Notes: generated by a model from the sequence alone, not told the origin. DNA of 64,000 bases from Ruegeria sp. A3M17 (GCF_003318255.1 NZ_QOCF01000023.1:1-64000), one strand, 5' to 3'; shown: positions 8,737 to 18,381, counted from the stretch's first letter. Made by a program: numbers and translations.

Positions 8737-8858
8737 GAGGTTGAACTCCGCCAGATGAATATGCCTAAACATAATACGGGTAGAGCAAACGGTATGTGAA
8801 CAATTTCACCCAATGCGGAAATTTATCTCCATTTTGAGAACAGCGCTCTGCGCAAAAC

Positions 8859-8888
8859 AAAAAAGCCCTGCACCAAAAGGTACAGGGC
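8859..8888 (-). terminator. Intrinsic terminator of rpmB
   Basis: On the minus strand GCCCTGTACC pairs with GGTGCAGGGC (one G-T pair) around a TTTT loop and is followed by six T. It begins 24 nt after the rpmB stop codon, a textbook position. Confidence 0.9.
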
Positions 8889-8912
8889 CAGAATTCTTGC
8901 AAGAAAAAGGTC

Positions 8913-9200
8913 TTAGGCCGAAGCTTGCGCCTTGGCGATTTCCTTTTTCACTTTCAATGCGTTGTTGGACAGCTCATCGTCCTTGGCTTTCGCCAGGAAC
9001 GCGTCCAGACCACCACGGTGGTCCACCGAACGCAGGGCAGCCGCCGAGATGCGCAGCTTGACGCCACGGCCCAGCGTTTCCGACTGCAGCGTAACGTCGT
9101 TCAGGTTGGGCAGAAAACGACGACGAGTTCTGTTTTTGGCATGGCTGACATTGTTGCCAGTCATCGGGCCTTTTCCGGTCAGTTCGCAACGGCGCGACAT
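8913..9200 (-). CDS. rpmB: 50S ribosomal protein L28
   Basis: This structural protein of the large ribosomal subunit has 95 residues, with the L28 N-terminus [21 protein letters not shown] and the following [11 protein letters not shown]. It has the longer alphaproteobacterial form with an Ala/Lys-rich C-terminal helix. AAGGAAG precedes the ATG. It is a single-gene unit with its own promoter-like sequence about 95 bp upstream and a strong terminator. A zinc-free form is suggested because the usual zinc-ribbon cysteine pairs are absent. Confidence 0.97.
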   Translation of the reverse strand: MSRRCELTGKGPMTGNNVSHAKNRTRRRFLPNLNDVTLQSETLGRGVKLRISAAALRSVDHRGGLDAFLAKAKDDELSNNALKVKKEIAKAQASA

Positions 9201-9294
9201 GGTTTCTTCCTTTGTTTCTGGAGGCCAGGCAATACACCCTCGGCCAAATCACAAGGGGCACAACCCGAAGTCGCGCCCGAAAACTGGTTGGATG

Positions 9295-9323
9295 CATGTA
9301 GTGGGAATCACAGACGGGGTCAA
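9295..9323 (-). promoter_or_regulatory. Candidate rpmB promoter
   Basis: On the minus strand TTGACC (complement of 9318-9323) is followed by a 17-nt spacer and TACATG (complement of 9295-9300). The spacing is ideal and the -35 is strong. The -10 is only a partial match. The predicted leader would be about 85 nt. Confidence 0.45.
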
Positions 9324-9339
9324 GCCATATGCCAAGGAT

Positions 9340-10137
9340 TCACAGCACCAAGTTTTCATTTAATTCTCCCAGCCGTTTCAGGGCGTGATTTTCCAACTCG
9401 GGGCGACCTGTTTTTGCCGCTGCGGCCGCCAGACGCGCCCAGTAATGGTGGCTTTTCAGTCGCGCCGCACGATGCACATGGACCATTCTTTCCGGTGACA
9501 ATCGCTGACGAAGCAGCATTTTCTGCAGCCTGCCATATCCACCAGTTTGCCTTATAGCTTTGGTCGCAGGATGACCAGTAAAGCATAGCCTTACGATTTT
9601 CATCGTGGGAAAGGCGTCCTGGATCATACGGGCATTCAGCAAATCGGCGCGGTTGAACGGATCAACCAGAATGAGGCCCCGTACTGGATAAGAGCGACTC
9701 GGCAGCGCTCCAAGATCAGGATCGAATTCAGTCGCCCATTTTTTGAAGCGCGGGTCAAATGGCACGTGTTCTTCAGAAATTGAGAACTGCGGTGAAACAG
9801 CAAGAAGAGATTTCAAGTTCAGCGCCCGCGCCAAGCGAAGACCCGCGTAACCACCCATTGAAAAGCCAATCGCCGCGACATGTTCCAATCCGTGGGTCAG
9901 CCGCGACAGGCAGACCTCAAGCTCAGGTGTTTCAGAGTTTACATACCAATCATTCAGCCGAGCCTGCACATGCAAATGCGCATATCCCGCCTGTATGAAA
10001 GTTGCCGCTGGCCGGGGTTCCGAAAACTGTCCTGGATCAGACACCCGGTGGCGAAAGGTGATATACAAGCGAGAATGAACTGGATTGAAAAGCGTGGCAC
10101 GCAGTCGATTTCCATCAAAAATCCGACATTGCTGCAT
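9340..10137 (-). CDS. Alpha/beta-hydrolase-fold protein of unknown substrate
   Basis: The 265-residue cytoplasmic protein contains the nucleophile elbow GFSMGGYAG (about residue 92), the characteristic serine-hydrolase turn. A conserved DPFNRADL stretch and a later histidine-rich segment (FTGHPATKA) could provide the acid and base. It has no signal peptide. The C-terminal third is basic and helical, and the overall pattern recalls small Rhodobacteraceae esterase-like proteins often found alone. It is transcribed away from the Hint gene side with 123 bp between them. The substrate cannot be inferred. Confidence 0.7.
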   Translation of the reverse strand: MQQCRIFDGNRLRATLFNPVHSRLYITFRHRVSDPGQFSEPRPAATFIQAGYAHLHVQARLNDWYVNSETPELEVCLSRLTHGLEHVAAIGFSMGGYAGLRLARALNLKSLLAVSPQFSISEEHVPFDPRFKKWATEFDPDLGALPSRSYPVRGLILVDPFNRADLLNARMIQDAFPTMKIVRLCFTGHPATKAIRQTGGYGRLQKMLLRQRLSPERMVHVHRAARLKSHHYWARLAAAAAKTGRPELENHALKRLGELNENLVL

Positions 10138-10260
10138 TCTTCAACTGCCCTTTTTTGACCAGAATCGCCTGCCTGATCGGGTTATTTCATTCAGTCACGT
10201 ATTCAGAGCGGGTTCAACATGACTGCTTTTTGAGGATTTTAATATCCAAGGGGCATTTCC

Positions 10261-11403
10261 CTATACGTCATAGCCCTGCAGCAGTGGCTTTTCATTCTTC
10301 AGGTGCCGAGCCACGAGGCGCGCTTGTTGGGGGCCTTTGGGGATGTACCGGGCCGGGTTGGGATTGTGGTTCATTTCCGCCAATTCTGGAAAGATATCGA
10401 ATATTTCACGTCGGGCTTCCAGGCTAAGGGTCTTGAGCGCCTCAGGTCCGGTAAACAGGCTTTCGCTTGGGGCGTTTTCGGCAAAGATAACCTCGTGCCG
10501 GTCAAAAAGCAGGTGGTAATATTCGACACTGTCCACCGTGTCATCGACGAATATGCCTGGCAGCGTGGTCAGTTTTATCGCTGGAATCAGAACTTCGGGC
10601 TCGCCAAACATCCGTTCAGCGATTTTCGACTGCACCAGCATTCTGTGCTGCCGTGACACCAGCAGGTCTCGTTTGGGCAACCCATTGCCCAGCGCGCCTG
10701 CCAAAATGCGGACGGGGCGACGTTTCGGATCGCCTGCCAATGCCACCGAGTCAAATTTACGGCGCCCGATCCAGCGGATCGGCTGCATCCCGTTGCCCTG
10801 CGTTGGGATCATATCCCCCTGCCGAAGATCCTGAATAAGGACCGGCCCACGTTGTGCCTGAATTACTGTATCGCGGGTAAAGCACAAAAACCCTGTGCCG
10901 GATTCAAACCCGCCATAGTTGACCACGATCCCCGAGGGCAATTCGAAGCTGCCGCTGGACAGCGAATAGGATTGCCCGACAACAACGGTGAAAGTTCCGA
11001 AATTTGCGTCGGTTACAACTGTGCCCACCGGAAGGTTCAGCGCGTCCTGCCCGCCGCCGCCCTGAACATCCCCGGCGACTTGGGTTCGGATAAAGTTCAG
11101 GGTGTCATTGCCCTGCCCCAAACGGATATTTCCGACACCTACGTCAAAAACCGTGACGGTATCCGCATCGCGACCCGCATTGATCTGCCCGTCGATCTGG
11201 GCGTTGAACACGGTGATTTCATCGTTTCCAGCGTTGCCGCGTACATTCCCGGAAATAGTACTGCTTACAATCGTGATCTCATCGTCACCGCCTCGGGCGC
11301 GAATATCATCAATGGGCGTGCCCTGGGGCGTACCGTTCAGCGTACCTTCGTCGCCGGTGACTTCGATATCGTCGTCACCATTTGTCCCACGGATATTGGG
11401 CAT
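10261..11403 (-). CDS. Hint-domain (Hint_2) protein with short RTX-like N-terminal repeats
   Basis: The 380-residue protein begins with acidic Gly/Asp/Asn repeats (GNAGNDEIT, GQGNDTLNF) resembling calcium-binding RTX units. From about residue 170 it has a Hedgehog/intein-type Hint domain: the first-position cysteine in CFTRDT (Cys174), a QDLRQGDMI block, and LVSRQHRML near residue 250. In this Rhodobacteraceae family the Hint fold is thought to process or anchor secreted RTX-type proteins. No classical signal peptide is present, so type I secretion is possible. No secretion ATPase or membrane-fusion gene is nearby. Confidence 0.85.
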   Translation of the reverse strand: MPNIRGTNGDDDIEVTGDEGTLNGTPQGTPIDDIRARGGDDEITIVSSTISGNVRGNAGNDEITVFNAQIDGQINAGRDADTVTVFDVGVGNIRLGQGNDTLNFIRTQVAGDVQGGGGQDALNLPVGTVVTDANFGTFTVVVGQSYSLSSGSFELPSGIVVNYGGFESGTGFLCFTRDTVIQAQRGPVLIQDLRQGDMIPTQGNGMQPIRWIGRRKFDSVALAGDPKRRPVRILAGALGNGLPKRDLLVSRQHRMLVQSKIAERMFGEPEVLIPAIKLTTLPGIFVDDTVDSVEYYHLLFDRHEVIFAENAPSESLFTGPEALKTLSLEARREIFDIFPELAEMNHNPNPARYIPKGPQQARLVARHLKNEKPLLQGYDV

Positions 11404-11549
11404 GTACGGCTATCTCCGACGCGTTCATTTGTTGACGTGCGCCACAACGAGACTATCGCCTTCCCCTCGAAATAGCACAATCAGAAATTGTATCCCCGCC
11501 CATAATACATGACTTTGGCGAACCCTCCACCTCTGACGCTAAAAGGCGT

Positions 11550-12527
11550 CTAGTGTGTTGCCAGGATACTAAGCATTCGTTCCGCAGCCGCCGTCGGGCT
11601 GAGATTGCCGGCACCAACATCGGAACCAAGGCGATCCATTTCTGCGCGCGCGGTCGGCGTATCCAACCGCGATAGCAGCGCGTATCGCACCTCCTGATCG
11701 AACCAGAACCGCGCCTGTGCCGCGCGGTTGCCATCCCAGTGGCCGTTTTCACGCCGCCAACCTGACAAGGTGGTCATTTCGTCCCAGGCTTGGTCAAGCC
11801 CATGTTCCTCGACCGCGGAAACGGTCATCGCTTTGGGAAAACCTTCTGGGTCCTGCGGGCGTTTTCGCAGCAGGCGCAAAGCCCCCGCGTAATCTGCGCA
11901 GGTTCGGGTGGCCGTGGCTTTCAGATCCCCATCCGCCTTGTTCACAAGGATCATATCGGCCATTTCCATGATGCCGCGTTTGACCCCCTGCAATTCATCC
12001 CCGCCCGCAGGCGCAAGCAACAGAAGGAACAGATCCGACATTTCGGAAACGACGGTCTCTGACTGCCCGACCCCTACAGTTTCAATCAGCACCACGTCGA
12101 ATCTCGCCGCCTCGCACAGGGCAATCGCCTCGCGGGTGCGGCGGGCCACGCCGCCCAAATGGGATTGGCTGGGGGATGGGCGGATAAAGGCGTTCTTCTC
12201 GCGACTCAGCCGCTCCATCCGGGTTTTGTCGCCCAGAATAGATCCACCTGAACGGGTCGAGCTGGGGTCGACGGCCAGGACCGCAACGCGCAGGCCCTGC
12301 TCGATCAACATCATGCCAAAGCTCTCGATAAAGGTGGATTTGCCCACCCCCGGGGTACCGGACAATCCAACGCGCAGGGATTGCCGCCCGGATTTGGCCA
12401 AATGCGCCAGCAATTCAGACGCCTGCGCCCGATGATCGGCGCGGCCACTTTCGACCAGAGTGATTGCCCGGGCCAGCGCACGCCGGTCTCCGTCCAAAAT
12501 CTTATCACCTAGGCTGTCCATATCCAT
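11550..12527 (-). CDS. meaB: MeaB-type G-protein chaperone of methylmalonyl-CoA mutase
   Basis: MeaB/ArgK GTPases load and protect adenosylcobalamin in methylmalonyl-CoA mutase. The 325 residues show the P-loop GTPGVGKS at 57-64, the VDPSSTRSGGSILGDKTRM block, ETVGVGQSE and NKAD, in family order. The start MDMDSLGDKI is chosen; longer upstream readings run into unrelated sequence. The mutase genes are not in the window, which is common in Rhodobacteraceae, where they lie elsewhere. It is divergent from hrpB by 225 bp in which no clear regulatory site was recognised. Confidence 0.92.
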   Translation of the reverse strand: MDMDSLGDKILDGDRRALARAITLVESGRADHRAQASELLAHLAKSGRQSLRVGLSGTPGVGKSTFIESFGMMLIEQGLRVAVLAVDPSSTRSGGSILGDKTRMERLSREKNAFIRPSPSQSHLGGVARRTREAIALCEAARFDVVLIETVGVGQSETVVSEMSDLFLLLLAPAGGDELQGVKRGIMEMADMILVNKADGDLKATATRTCADYAGALRLLRKRPQDPEGFPKAMTVSAVEEHGLDQAWDEMTTLSGWRRENGHWDGNRAAQARFWFDQEVRYALLSRLDTPTARAEMDRLGSDVGAGNLSPTAAAERMLSILATH

Positions 12528-12752
12528 TCCGACCCCGATCTTTTGCGGCACGACTACTTGCCGCCCCGACAGGTGATTTGTCCAGACCGGACCGCGAAGG
12601 AAACCTGCCCGATACCTGCATTTCGCACCTATGTGTTGCTGTTGATCCTCTTTGACCGGACCGCGGCCGGCTCGATGCTGCAGCGGCGCGATCATCGTCA
12701 TTGAGAAACAGCGGAACTGGACGTTGCGCCTTGGTTGGCGGATAAAGCGCCA

Positions 12753-15188
12753 ATGACAACACGCCTGCCCATTGATGACGCCATCCCCGAATTGCTTAAC
12801 GCCCTGACGGCCAATGGCCGGGCCGTTTTGCAAGCCCCTCCGGGCGCAGGAAAAACAACGCGGGCACCTCTGGCGATGCTCGAGGCCGGGTTGTGCAATG
12901 GCAAGATCATCATGCTCGAACCCCGCAGGCTTGCCGCGCGTGCCTCGGCAGAGCGGATGGCTGAAACACTGGGACAACGTGCAGGCGAAACCGTCGGTTA
13001 CCGCGTGCGGGGCGATGCGAAAACCTCAAATGCAACCCGCATCGAAGTGGTGACCGAGGGCATTCTGACCCGAATGCTGCAATCTGATCCGGATCTGCCC
13101 GGCGTCGGCGCGGTGATTTTTGACGAGTTTCACGAACGATCTTTGAACGCTGACCTCGGGCTTGCCCTGTGCCTTGAGGTTACGGGCGCACTACGCGACG
13201 ACCTGATCCTGCTGGCGATGTCCGCCACGCTCGACGCTGAACCCGTCGGCCAACTGATGGACGCGCCGGTGGTGACGTCCGAAGGGCGCAGTTACCCGGT
13301 TGAAACACGTTGGCTGGACCGGCCACTGGGTGCACAGGCGCGACGGCTGGATGCACTAATAGATCTGGTCGCCAAGGCCGAGCGTGAAACCGAGGGCGGC
13401 ATGCTCGTGTTTCTGCCCGGCGAGGGCGAAATCCGCAGGGCCGAGGCCGCGCTATCCAAACGGTTGCCCGGCAATTGCGCAGTTAAACCTCTGTTCGGCG
13501 CAATGCCCTTTGCCGCCCAACGTGCGGCGATTGCCCCGGCTGAGACGGGGCGCAAGGTCGTGCTTGCGACCTCAATCGCCGAAACCTCGCTGACCATTCC
13601 CGACATCCGCGTGGTTGTGGATATGGGCCAAGCGCGCCGGGCGCGGTTCGATCCGGGCTCTGGCATGTCGCGGCTGGTCACGGAACGGGTGACGCGAGCC
13701 GAAGCAACCCAACGCGCAGGTCGTGCGGGGCGCGTGGCCGAGGGCGTGTGTTACCGGCTGTGGTCCAAGGGGGAAGAAGGTGCGCTGTCCGCCTACCCCC
13801 CTGCCGAAATCGAAGCGGCCGACCTAACGGGCCTTGCGCTGGAACTGGCGCTTTGGGGGGCCGAACCGGATGACCTGGCCTTTTTGACACCACCACCCGA
13901 AGGAACGATGACCGAGGCCGGTACATTGCTGAACATGCTGGGTGCGTTGGATGCAAAAGGGCGGATCACCGACCACGGACGGGCCTTGGCTGCGCTGCCC
14001 CTGCATCCTCGGCTGGGGCATATGCTGGTGACTGCCGGGACCAACGCCGCTCCGCTGGCGGCGCTTATGGCGGAACGTGATCCGCTAAAGGGCGCTCCTG
14101 TAGATCTGTTGCTGCGGCTTGATGCGTTGCGCGATACCCGCGCCTTTCAACGCAACCGGGTGTGGCAGATCAACATGGGCGCGTTGGAACGGATCAAAAC
14201 CGAGAGCAAGCGGCTGAAGACACGAAGCAGCAAGACAGACCTGAGCCCTGCCGCGATGGCCGCCTTGGCCTATCCCGACCGCATTGGGCAACGTCGCAAA
14301 GGCGATGTGCCGCGTTACGTTCTGTCCGGCGGCAAGGGCGTCGTGCTGGACAGCAGTGACACACTGGCTGCCGCGCCCTTTCTTGTCGTCACAGATACGG
14401 ACGGAAACCCACGCGAGGCCAAGGTGCGCATGGCCGCACAAATCTCGGAACGGGAAATCCGGGACCTGTTTGCGGATCAGATCGAATGGGTCGACAGCTG
14501 CGCGTGGTCGAAACGCGAACGCCGGGTCATTGCGCGCAGGCAGGAACGCCTTGGCGCGATCACTCTGGATGACCGTATCTGGAAGGACGCGCCGGACGAG
14601 GCTGTCGCCCGCGCCATGCTGGACGGAGTGCGCGATCTGGGATTGCGGCTGGACGGGGCCACGGCACGATTGGCGGCGCGGGTCGAACTGGTACGCACCG
14701 AAGGGATCGCCCTACCGGACTTTTCATTGGACGGGTTGATGGCCGTTTTGGACGACTGGCTGCTACCCATGCTGTCAGGTCAGCGCAGTGCAGACGACTG
14801 GAAAAAATTCGACCTGCTGCCCGCCCTGCTCGCCCGGCTGGACTGGACCCAAACGCAGGAATTGGACCGTCGCGCGCCGGGATCGTTTGAAACACCACTG
14901 GGCCGCAAGGTGCCGATTGATTATGGTGGGGCGGTGCCCGAGATTTCGGTCCGCCTGCAGGAACTGTTCGGTGTCACCCGGCATCCGGTTATCGGGGGCG
15001 AGGCACTCAAGATCACTCTGCTGTCGCCTGCGCGGCGACCAATTCAAATCACGCGCGATCTGCCGGGATTTTGGGCCGGATCTTACGCGGATGTGCGCAA
15101 GGACATGCGCGCGCAATATCCCAAACACCCCTGGCCTGAGGATCCAACCCAGGCCGATCCAACCTTGCGAGCCAAGCGGCGGACCTGA
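12753..15188 (+). CDS. hrpB: ATP-dependent helicase HrpB (DEAH-type)
   Basis: HrpB is a DExH-box helicase of unknown cellular role. The 811 residues have Walker A APPGAGKT at 28-35, DEFH at 124-127, the SAT motif in AMSATLD, and the TSIAETSLTIP and QRAGRAGR motifs of domain 2. The HrpB-specific C-terminal region contains the conserved PIDYGG and ends HPWPEDP. The ATG at 12753 is preferred to a TTG 18 bp upstream. It stands alone, with 110 bp to the next gene. Confidence 0.95.
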   Translation: MTTRLPIDDAIPELLNALTANGRAVLQAPPGAGKTTRAPLAMLEAGLCNGKIIMLEPRRLAARASAERMAETLGQRAGETVGYRVRGDAKTSNATRIEVVTEGILTRMLQSDPDLPGVGAVIFDEFHERSLNADLGLALCLEVTGALRDDLILLAMSATLDAEPVGQLMDAPVVTSEGRSYPVETRWLDRPLGAQARRLDALIDLVAKAERETEGGMLVFLPGEGEIRRAEAALSKRLPGNCAVKPLFGAMPFAAQRAAIAPAETGRKVVLATSIAETSLTIPDIRVVVDMGQARRARFDPGSGMSRLVTERVTRAEATQRAGRAGRVAEGVCYRLWSKGEEGALSAYPPAEIEAADLTGLALELALWGAEPDDLAFLTPPPEGTMTEAGTLLNMLGALDAKGRITDHGRALAALPLHPRLGHMLVTAGTNAAPLAALMAERDPLKGAPVDLLLRLDALRDTRAFQRNRVWQINMGALERIKTESKRLKTRSSKTDLSPAAMAALAYPDRIGQRRKGDVPRYVLSGGKGVVLDSSDTLAAAPFLVVTDTDGNPREAKVRMAAQISEREIRDLFADQIEWVDSCAWSKRERRVIARRQERLGAITLDDRIWKDAPDEAVARAMLDGVRDLGLRLDGATARLAARVELVRTEGIALPDFSLDGLMAVLDDWLLPMLSGQRSADDWKKFDLLPALLARLDWTQTQELDRRAPGSFETPLGRKVPIDYGGAVPEISVRLQELFGVTRHPVIGGEALKITLLSPARRPIQITRDLPGFWAGSYADVRKDMRAQYPKHPWPEDPTQADPTLRAKRRT

Positions 15189-15298
15189 CGTTCGTTTGCT
15201 TCAGAAAATGCGTTCGTTCAATAGATGCATTGAAGCCCCGCTTTATAGTTGTTATGTCACTTTTCCTTGAACCTAAGAAAAGTACTGGCACTTAATCG

Positions 15299-15757
15299 AT
15301 GGCATCTTGGCTGAACAATATCTGGGAAGAAGTTGGCAAACCCTTCTTTCAACGCCCACACAGGGTACAGTTTGCAGCCTTGTGCGTGCGCGGATCCGGT
15401 GACGACAAAAAAGTTCTGTTGATCACCAGCCGTGGCACAGGTCGCTGGGTCATCCCAAAGGGATGGCCGATTGACGGCATGGACGGGGCAGAGACTGCCA
15501 AAGAAGAAGCATGGGAAGAAGCCGGTGTGAAAGTGAAACACCTGGGCCGCAAGGCAGTGGGCCATTTCACCTATGACAAGATCCTGGATGACGGTACGGC
15601 CCAACCCGTGCGCACCAATGTGTATCGCATAGATGTCAAAGATCTGGCCGAGGAATTCCCCGAGGTCAGCGAGCGTGAACGGTGCTGGTTTTCGCCGAAA
15701 GAGGCCGCAGAGCTGGTGCAAGAGCCGGAACTGCGCGAAATGCTGCGGCAAATGTAA
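15299..15757 (+). CDS. Nudix hydrolase, DIPP-like
   Basis: Nudix enzymes cleave nucleoside or inositol diphosphate-linked compounds. In 152 residues the Nudix box is recognisable as GMDGAETAKEEAWEEAGV, following WVIPKGWP, the pattern of the small diphosphoinositol-polyphosphate phosphohydrolase-like group. The usual Arg of the REUXEE core is replaced by Glu while the metal-binding glutamates remain. The C-terminal WFSPKEAAELV segment is typical of this subgroup. A paralogue with the canonical Arg lies at 52044-52508. The physiological substrate is not known. Confidence 0.88.
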   Translation: MASWLNNIWEEVGKPFFQRPHRVQFAALCVRGSGDDKKVLLITSRGTGRWVIPKGWPIDGMDGAETAKEEAWEEAGVKVKHLGRKAVGHFTYDKILDDGTAQPVRTNVYRIDVKDLAEEFPEVSERERCWFSPKEAAELVQEPELREMLRQM

Positions 15758-15809
15758 CGCTTTCGCAACAAACTTCTGTGAGGCCGGTTGCCACAAGACC
15801 TGCCAGCCG

Positions 15810-15826
15810 TTAACCGCGCCGGTTAA
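15810..15826. promoter_or_regulatory. Palindrome TTAACC-N5-GGTTAA before the phosphate transporter gene
   Basis: A perfect inverted repeat with 6-bp arms lies 24-40 bp upstream of the pitA start and would overlap the -35 region if TATTAC at 15831-15836 is the -10. It could be an operator. It also contains two TTAA half-sites, but their 9-nt spacing differs from the 7 nt of a CtrA box. Confidence 0.35.
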
Positions 15827-15849
15827 ACCGTATTACCCACAGAAAACCG

Positions 15850-17328
15850 ATGTCGAACACGAACGAAAAAAACCGCTGGCAAGCCCTGGACAGCGATCTG
15901 CACCGAATTTCCCGCCTTGAGCATGCGAACGTGCACGTGGCGCGGCCGCTGCTTGCGCCGGGCATCGCGCTGGCCTTCATAGTCATTGCAGGATTGATTG
16001 CTGCGATACTATTCGGTCGGGCAGACGGTGGCCTGATCGTCATCGCGGCTGCCGGTTTTGGTGCCTACATGGCAATCAACATCGGCGCCAACGACGTTGC
16101 CAACAACATGGGCCCAGCCGTCGGTGCCAACGCCCTGACCATGGGTGGCGCAATCGCCATTGCGGCAGTTGCAGAAAGCGCGGGAGCTTTGCTGGCGGGC
16201 GGCGATGTGGTTTCGACCATCTCCAAGGGCATCATCGACCCTGCCTCAGTCCAGAATAGCTCGGTCTTTATCTGGGCGATGATGGCCGCGCTGATCTCGT
16301 CGGCGTTGTGGGTCAATCTTGCGACATGGGTCGGCGCGCCCGTTTCCACAACGCATTCGGTCGTGGGTGGCGTGATGGGCGCTGGTATCGCAGCAGCAGG
16401 CCTTAGCGCGGTCAGCTGGGGCACGATGAGCGCGATTGCCGCCAGCTGGGTAATCTCTCCGGTTCTGGGCGGTGCGGTCGCCGCCGGTTTTCTGGCGCTG
16501 ATCAAGGCGAAAATCCAGTATCAGGACGACAAGATCGCGGCAGCCCGTCGTTGGGTGCCTATTCTGGTGGCTGTGATGGCTGGTGCATTTGCGACATATC
16601 TCTCTGTCAAAGGCCTGAAGCGGATCGTGAAAATCGATCTGGAAATCGCGCTACTGATCGGATTGACCTCGGGCATTTTGGCTTGGGCCGTGACCGTGCC
16701 TTGGGTTCGCCGCAAATCCGAAGGGCTGGAAAACCGCACCAAATCTCTGAAAGTTTTGTTTGGGTTGCCTTTGGTCATTTCAGCCGGTTTTCTGAGCTTT
16801 GCACATGGTGCCAACGACGTCGCCAATGCTGTCGGCCCGCTGGCCGCAATTGTGCACGCCGCTGAATTTGGCGATTTTGCCTCGAAAGTCACGATCCCGA
16901 CCTGGGTAATGGTGATCGGTGCCTTTGGGATTTCGTTCGGTTTGTTCCTGTTTGGCCCCAAGCTGATCCGGATGGTGGGTAGCCAGATCACCAAGCTGAA
17001 CCCGATGCGCGCATTCTGTGTCGCGTTGTCGGCGGCGATCACAGTGATTGTTGCAAGTTGGCTTGGGCTGCCGGTCAGCTCGACCCACATCGCGGTAGGT
17101 GCGGTGTTCGGCGTCGGGTTTTACCGTGAATGGAATCAGGATCGCCGACGCAAGCAAAGTAATGATCGCCGTCCGCCCGAGTTGCGGCTGGCCCGTGAAG
17201 AGCAGCGGCGGCGCAAGCTGGTGCGTCGGTCGCATTTCATGACTATTATTGCCGCTTGGGTGATTACCGTCCCGGCCGCGGCTGCAATGTCAGCCGTTAT
17301 CTTCTGGATACTGACCGCGTTCACCTGA
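15850..17328 (+). CDS. pitA: Inorganic phosphate transporter, PiT family
   Basis: This low-affinity metal-phosphate/H+ symporter of the inner membrane has 492 residues. The two inverted PiT signatures are clear: GANDVANN at residues 79-86 and FAHGANDVAN at about 317-326. About ten to twelve hydrophobic segments surround a central loop. A long N-terminal cytoplasmic stretch of about 35 residues precedes the first membrane segment. No PhoU-like partner (DUF47) is next to it, although many PiT genes have one. A palindrome lies just upstream. Confidence 0.93.
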   Translation: MSNTNEKNRWQALDSDLHRISRLEHANVHVARPLLAPGIALAFIVIAGLIAAILFGRADGGLIVIAAAGFGAYMAINIGANDVANNMGPAVGANALTMGGAIAIAAVAESAGALLAGGDVVSTISKGIIDPASVQNSSVFIWAMMAALISSALWVNLATWVGAPVSTTHSVVGGVMGAGIAAAGLSAVSWGTMSAIAASWVISPVLGGAVAAGFLALIKAKIQYQDDKIAAARRWVPILVAVMAGAFATYLSVKGLKRIVKIDLEIALLIGLTSGILAWAVTVPWVRRKSEGLENRTKSLKVLFGLPLVISAGFLSFAHGANDVANAVGPLAAIVHAAEFGDFASKVTIPTWVMVIGAFGISFGLFLFGPKLIRMVGSQITKLNPMRAFCVALSAAITVIVASWLGLPVSSTHIAVGAVFGVGFYREWNQDRRRKQSNDRRPPELRLAREEQRRRKLVRRSHFMTIIAAWVITVPAAAAMSAVIFWILTAFT

Positions 17329-17334
17329 ATGTGG

Positions 17335-17355
17335 TCAGATCACGGGATGATCTGA
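17335..17355. terminator. Hairpin at the pitA/panE convergent junction
   Basis: TCAGATCA at 17335-17342 pairs with TGATCTGA at 17348-17355 across 5 nt. The panE stop codon lies in one arm. There is no T-run on either side, so termination activity is uncertain. Confidence 0.4.
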
Positions 17356-18314
17356 TCCGGTGACAGACTTACATCCGGCTTCTGTTCGATCAGAGCCTGT
17401 ACCCTTGCGCAAATCGGTGCAGGCCGCCCATATTGCTTGCCCAGTCGGACAATCTCACCTTGCAGACTGTCGATTTCCGTCACGCGCCCCGCCGCGAGGT
17501 CATAGGCCATCGACGTGCGTGCGCTGGGGTCGATGGTCAGCATCCGGGCCGCGATCCGCGTGAATAACGGCGTTGGCAGACGCAGGATATGCGGCGTCAT
17601 CCAGGCAGGCAAAGGTGTGGTTGATGCTACAGGGTGGCCTGCGACCTGAAGTACCCCCAAAGCCTCGGCCATCTGGTCGGACATCAGGCGACGCCACTTA
17701 CGATCTAGCAATTGATTTTTTAACGTCAGCCCCGACAACGCGTTCAATGCGTTGTTCAGATTGATGACCAGTTTGCCCCATTGCACAGATTCGATGTCGT
17801 CGCTTTCGGTCACCGGCAGGTTAGGTGAACTAAGTGCCTGCCCCAAACCGCCCGGGCCGGACTGGATCACGATATCGCCCGAAGTGGCGCGGTGAAAGCT
17901 GGCGGGCTGTGGCGGCACAACGTTGAAGGGCACTATTCCCGCGCGAACGTCATGATCCGGAAGCGCTGCCCGCAGCACCCGGGCGTTTTCCATCCCGTTC
18001 TGCCAAGACAACACCGGTGCAGAGGTCGGGGCGAACCGCGCAATCTGACCTGCCATTTCCGCAGTGGCCGCCGCCTTGACGGCAACAATCACCAACTCAG
18101 CATCTTTCAGACAATCGGGGCTTTCGGACATCGTCAGCGTCTCGGCCGCCACATGAAGGTGCAGGCCGGAAAAATCAGTGACGGTCAGGCCCTGCTCACG
18201 GATTGGGTCCAGAATGCGTGGGCGGCCCAACAGCGTGACCGAGTGACCGGCATCAGCCAAAAAGGATCCACAATAACATCCAATGCTGCCCGCGCCTGCG
18301 ATTACGATCTTCAT
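17340..18314 (-). CDS. panE: 2-dehydropantoate 2-reductase family protein
   Basis: PanE reduces ketopantoate to pantoate with NADPH in coenzyme A synthesis. The 324-residue protein starts MKIVIAGAGSIG with the Rossmann glycine loop (GAGSIG, 7-12), then VKAAATAEM and the WQNGMENA block (normally NG in the family). The lysine in WGKLVINLNNALNAL is the expected catalytic position. GGGAGGG precedes the chosen ATG. Paralogous PanE-like reductases act on other ketoacids, so the exact substrate is uncertain. The gene upstream is a pirin, 67 bp away on the same strand. Confidence 0.85.
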   Translation of the reverse strand: MKIVIAGAGSIGCYCGSFLADAGHSVTLLGRPRILDPIREQGLTVTDFSGLHLHVAAETLTMSESPDCLKDAELVIVAVKAAATAEMAGQIARFAPTSAPVLSWQNGMENARVLRAALPDHDVRAGIVPFNVVPPQPASFHRATSGDIVIQSGPGGLGQALSSPNLPVTESDDIESVQWGKLVINLNNALNALSGLTLKNQLLDRKWRRLMSDQMAEALGVLQVAGHPVASTTPLPAWMTPHILRLPTPLFTRIAARMLTIDPSARTSMAYDLAAGRVTEIDSLQGEIVRLGKQYGRPAPICARVQALIEQKPDVSLSPDQIIP

Positions 18315-18381
18315 GGCAACCCTCCCGTTGAGGCGAGGATTGCCGGTATCGCAAGTTCGGACAAGGCCCCCTGACGTCTGG

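Noticed and set aside
15811-15826. CtrA binding site before pitA
   Set aside because: The two TTAA halves are 9 nt apart instead of the 7 nt of the CtrA consensus; recorded only as a palindrome.
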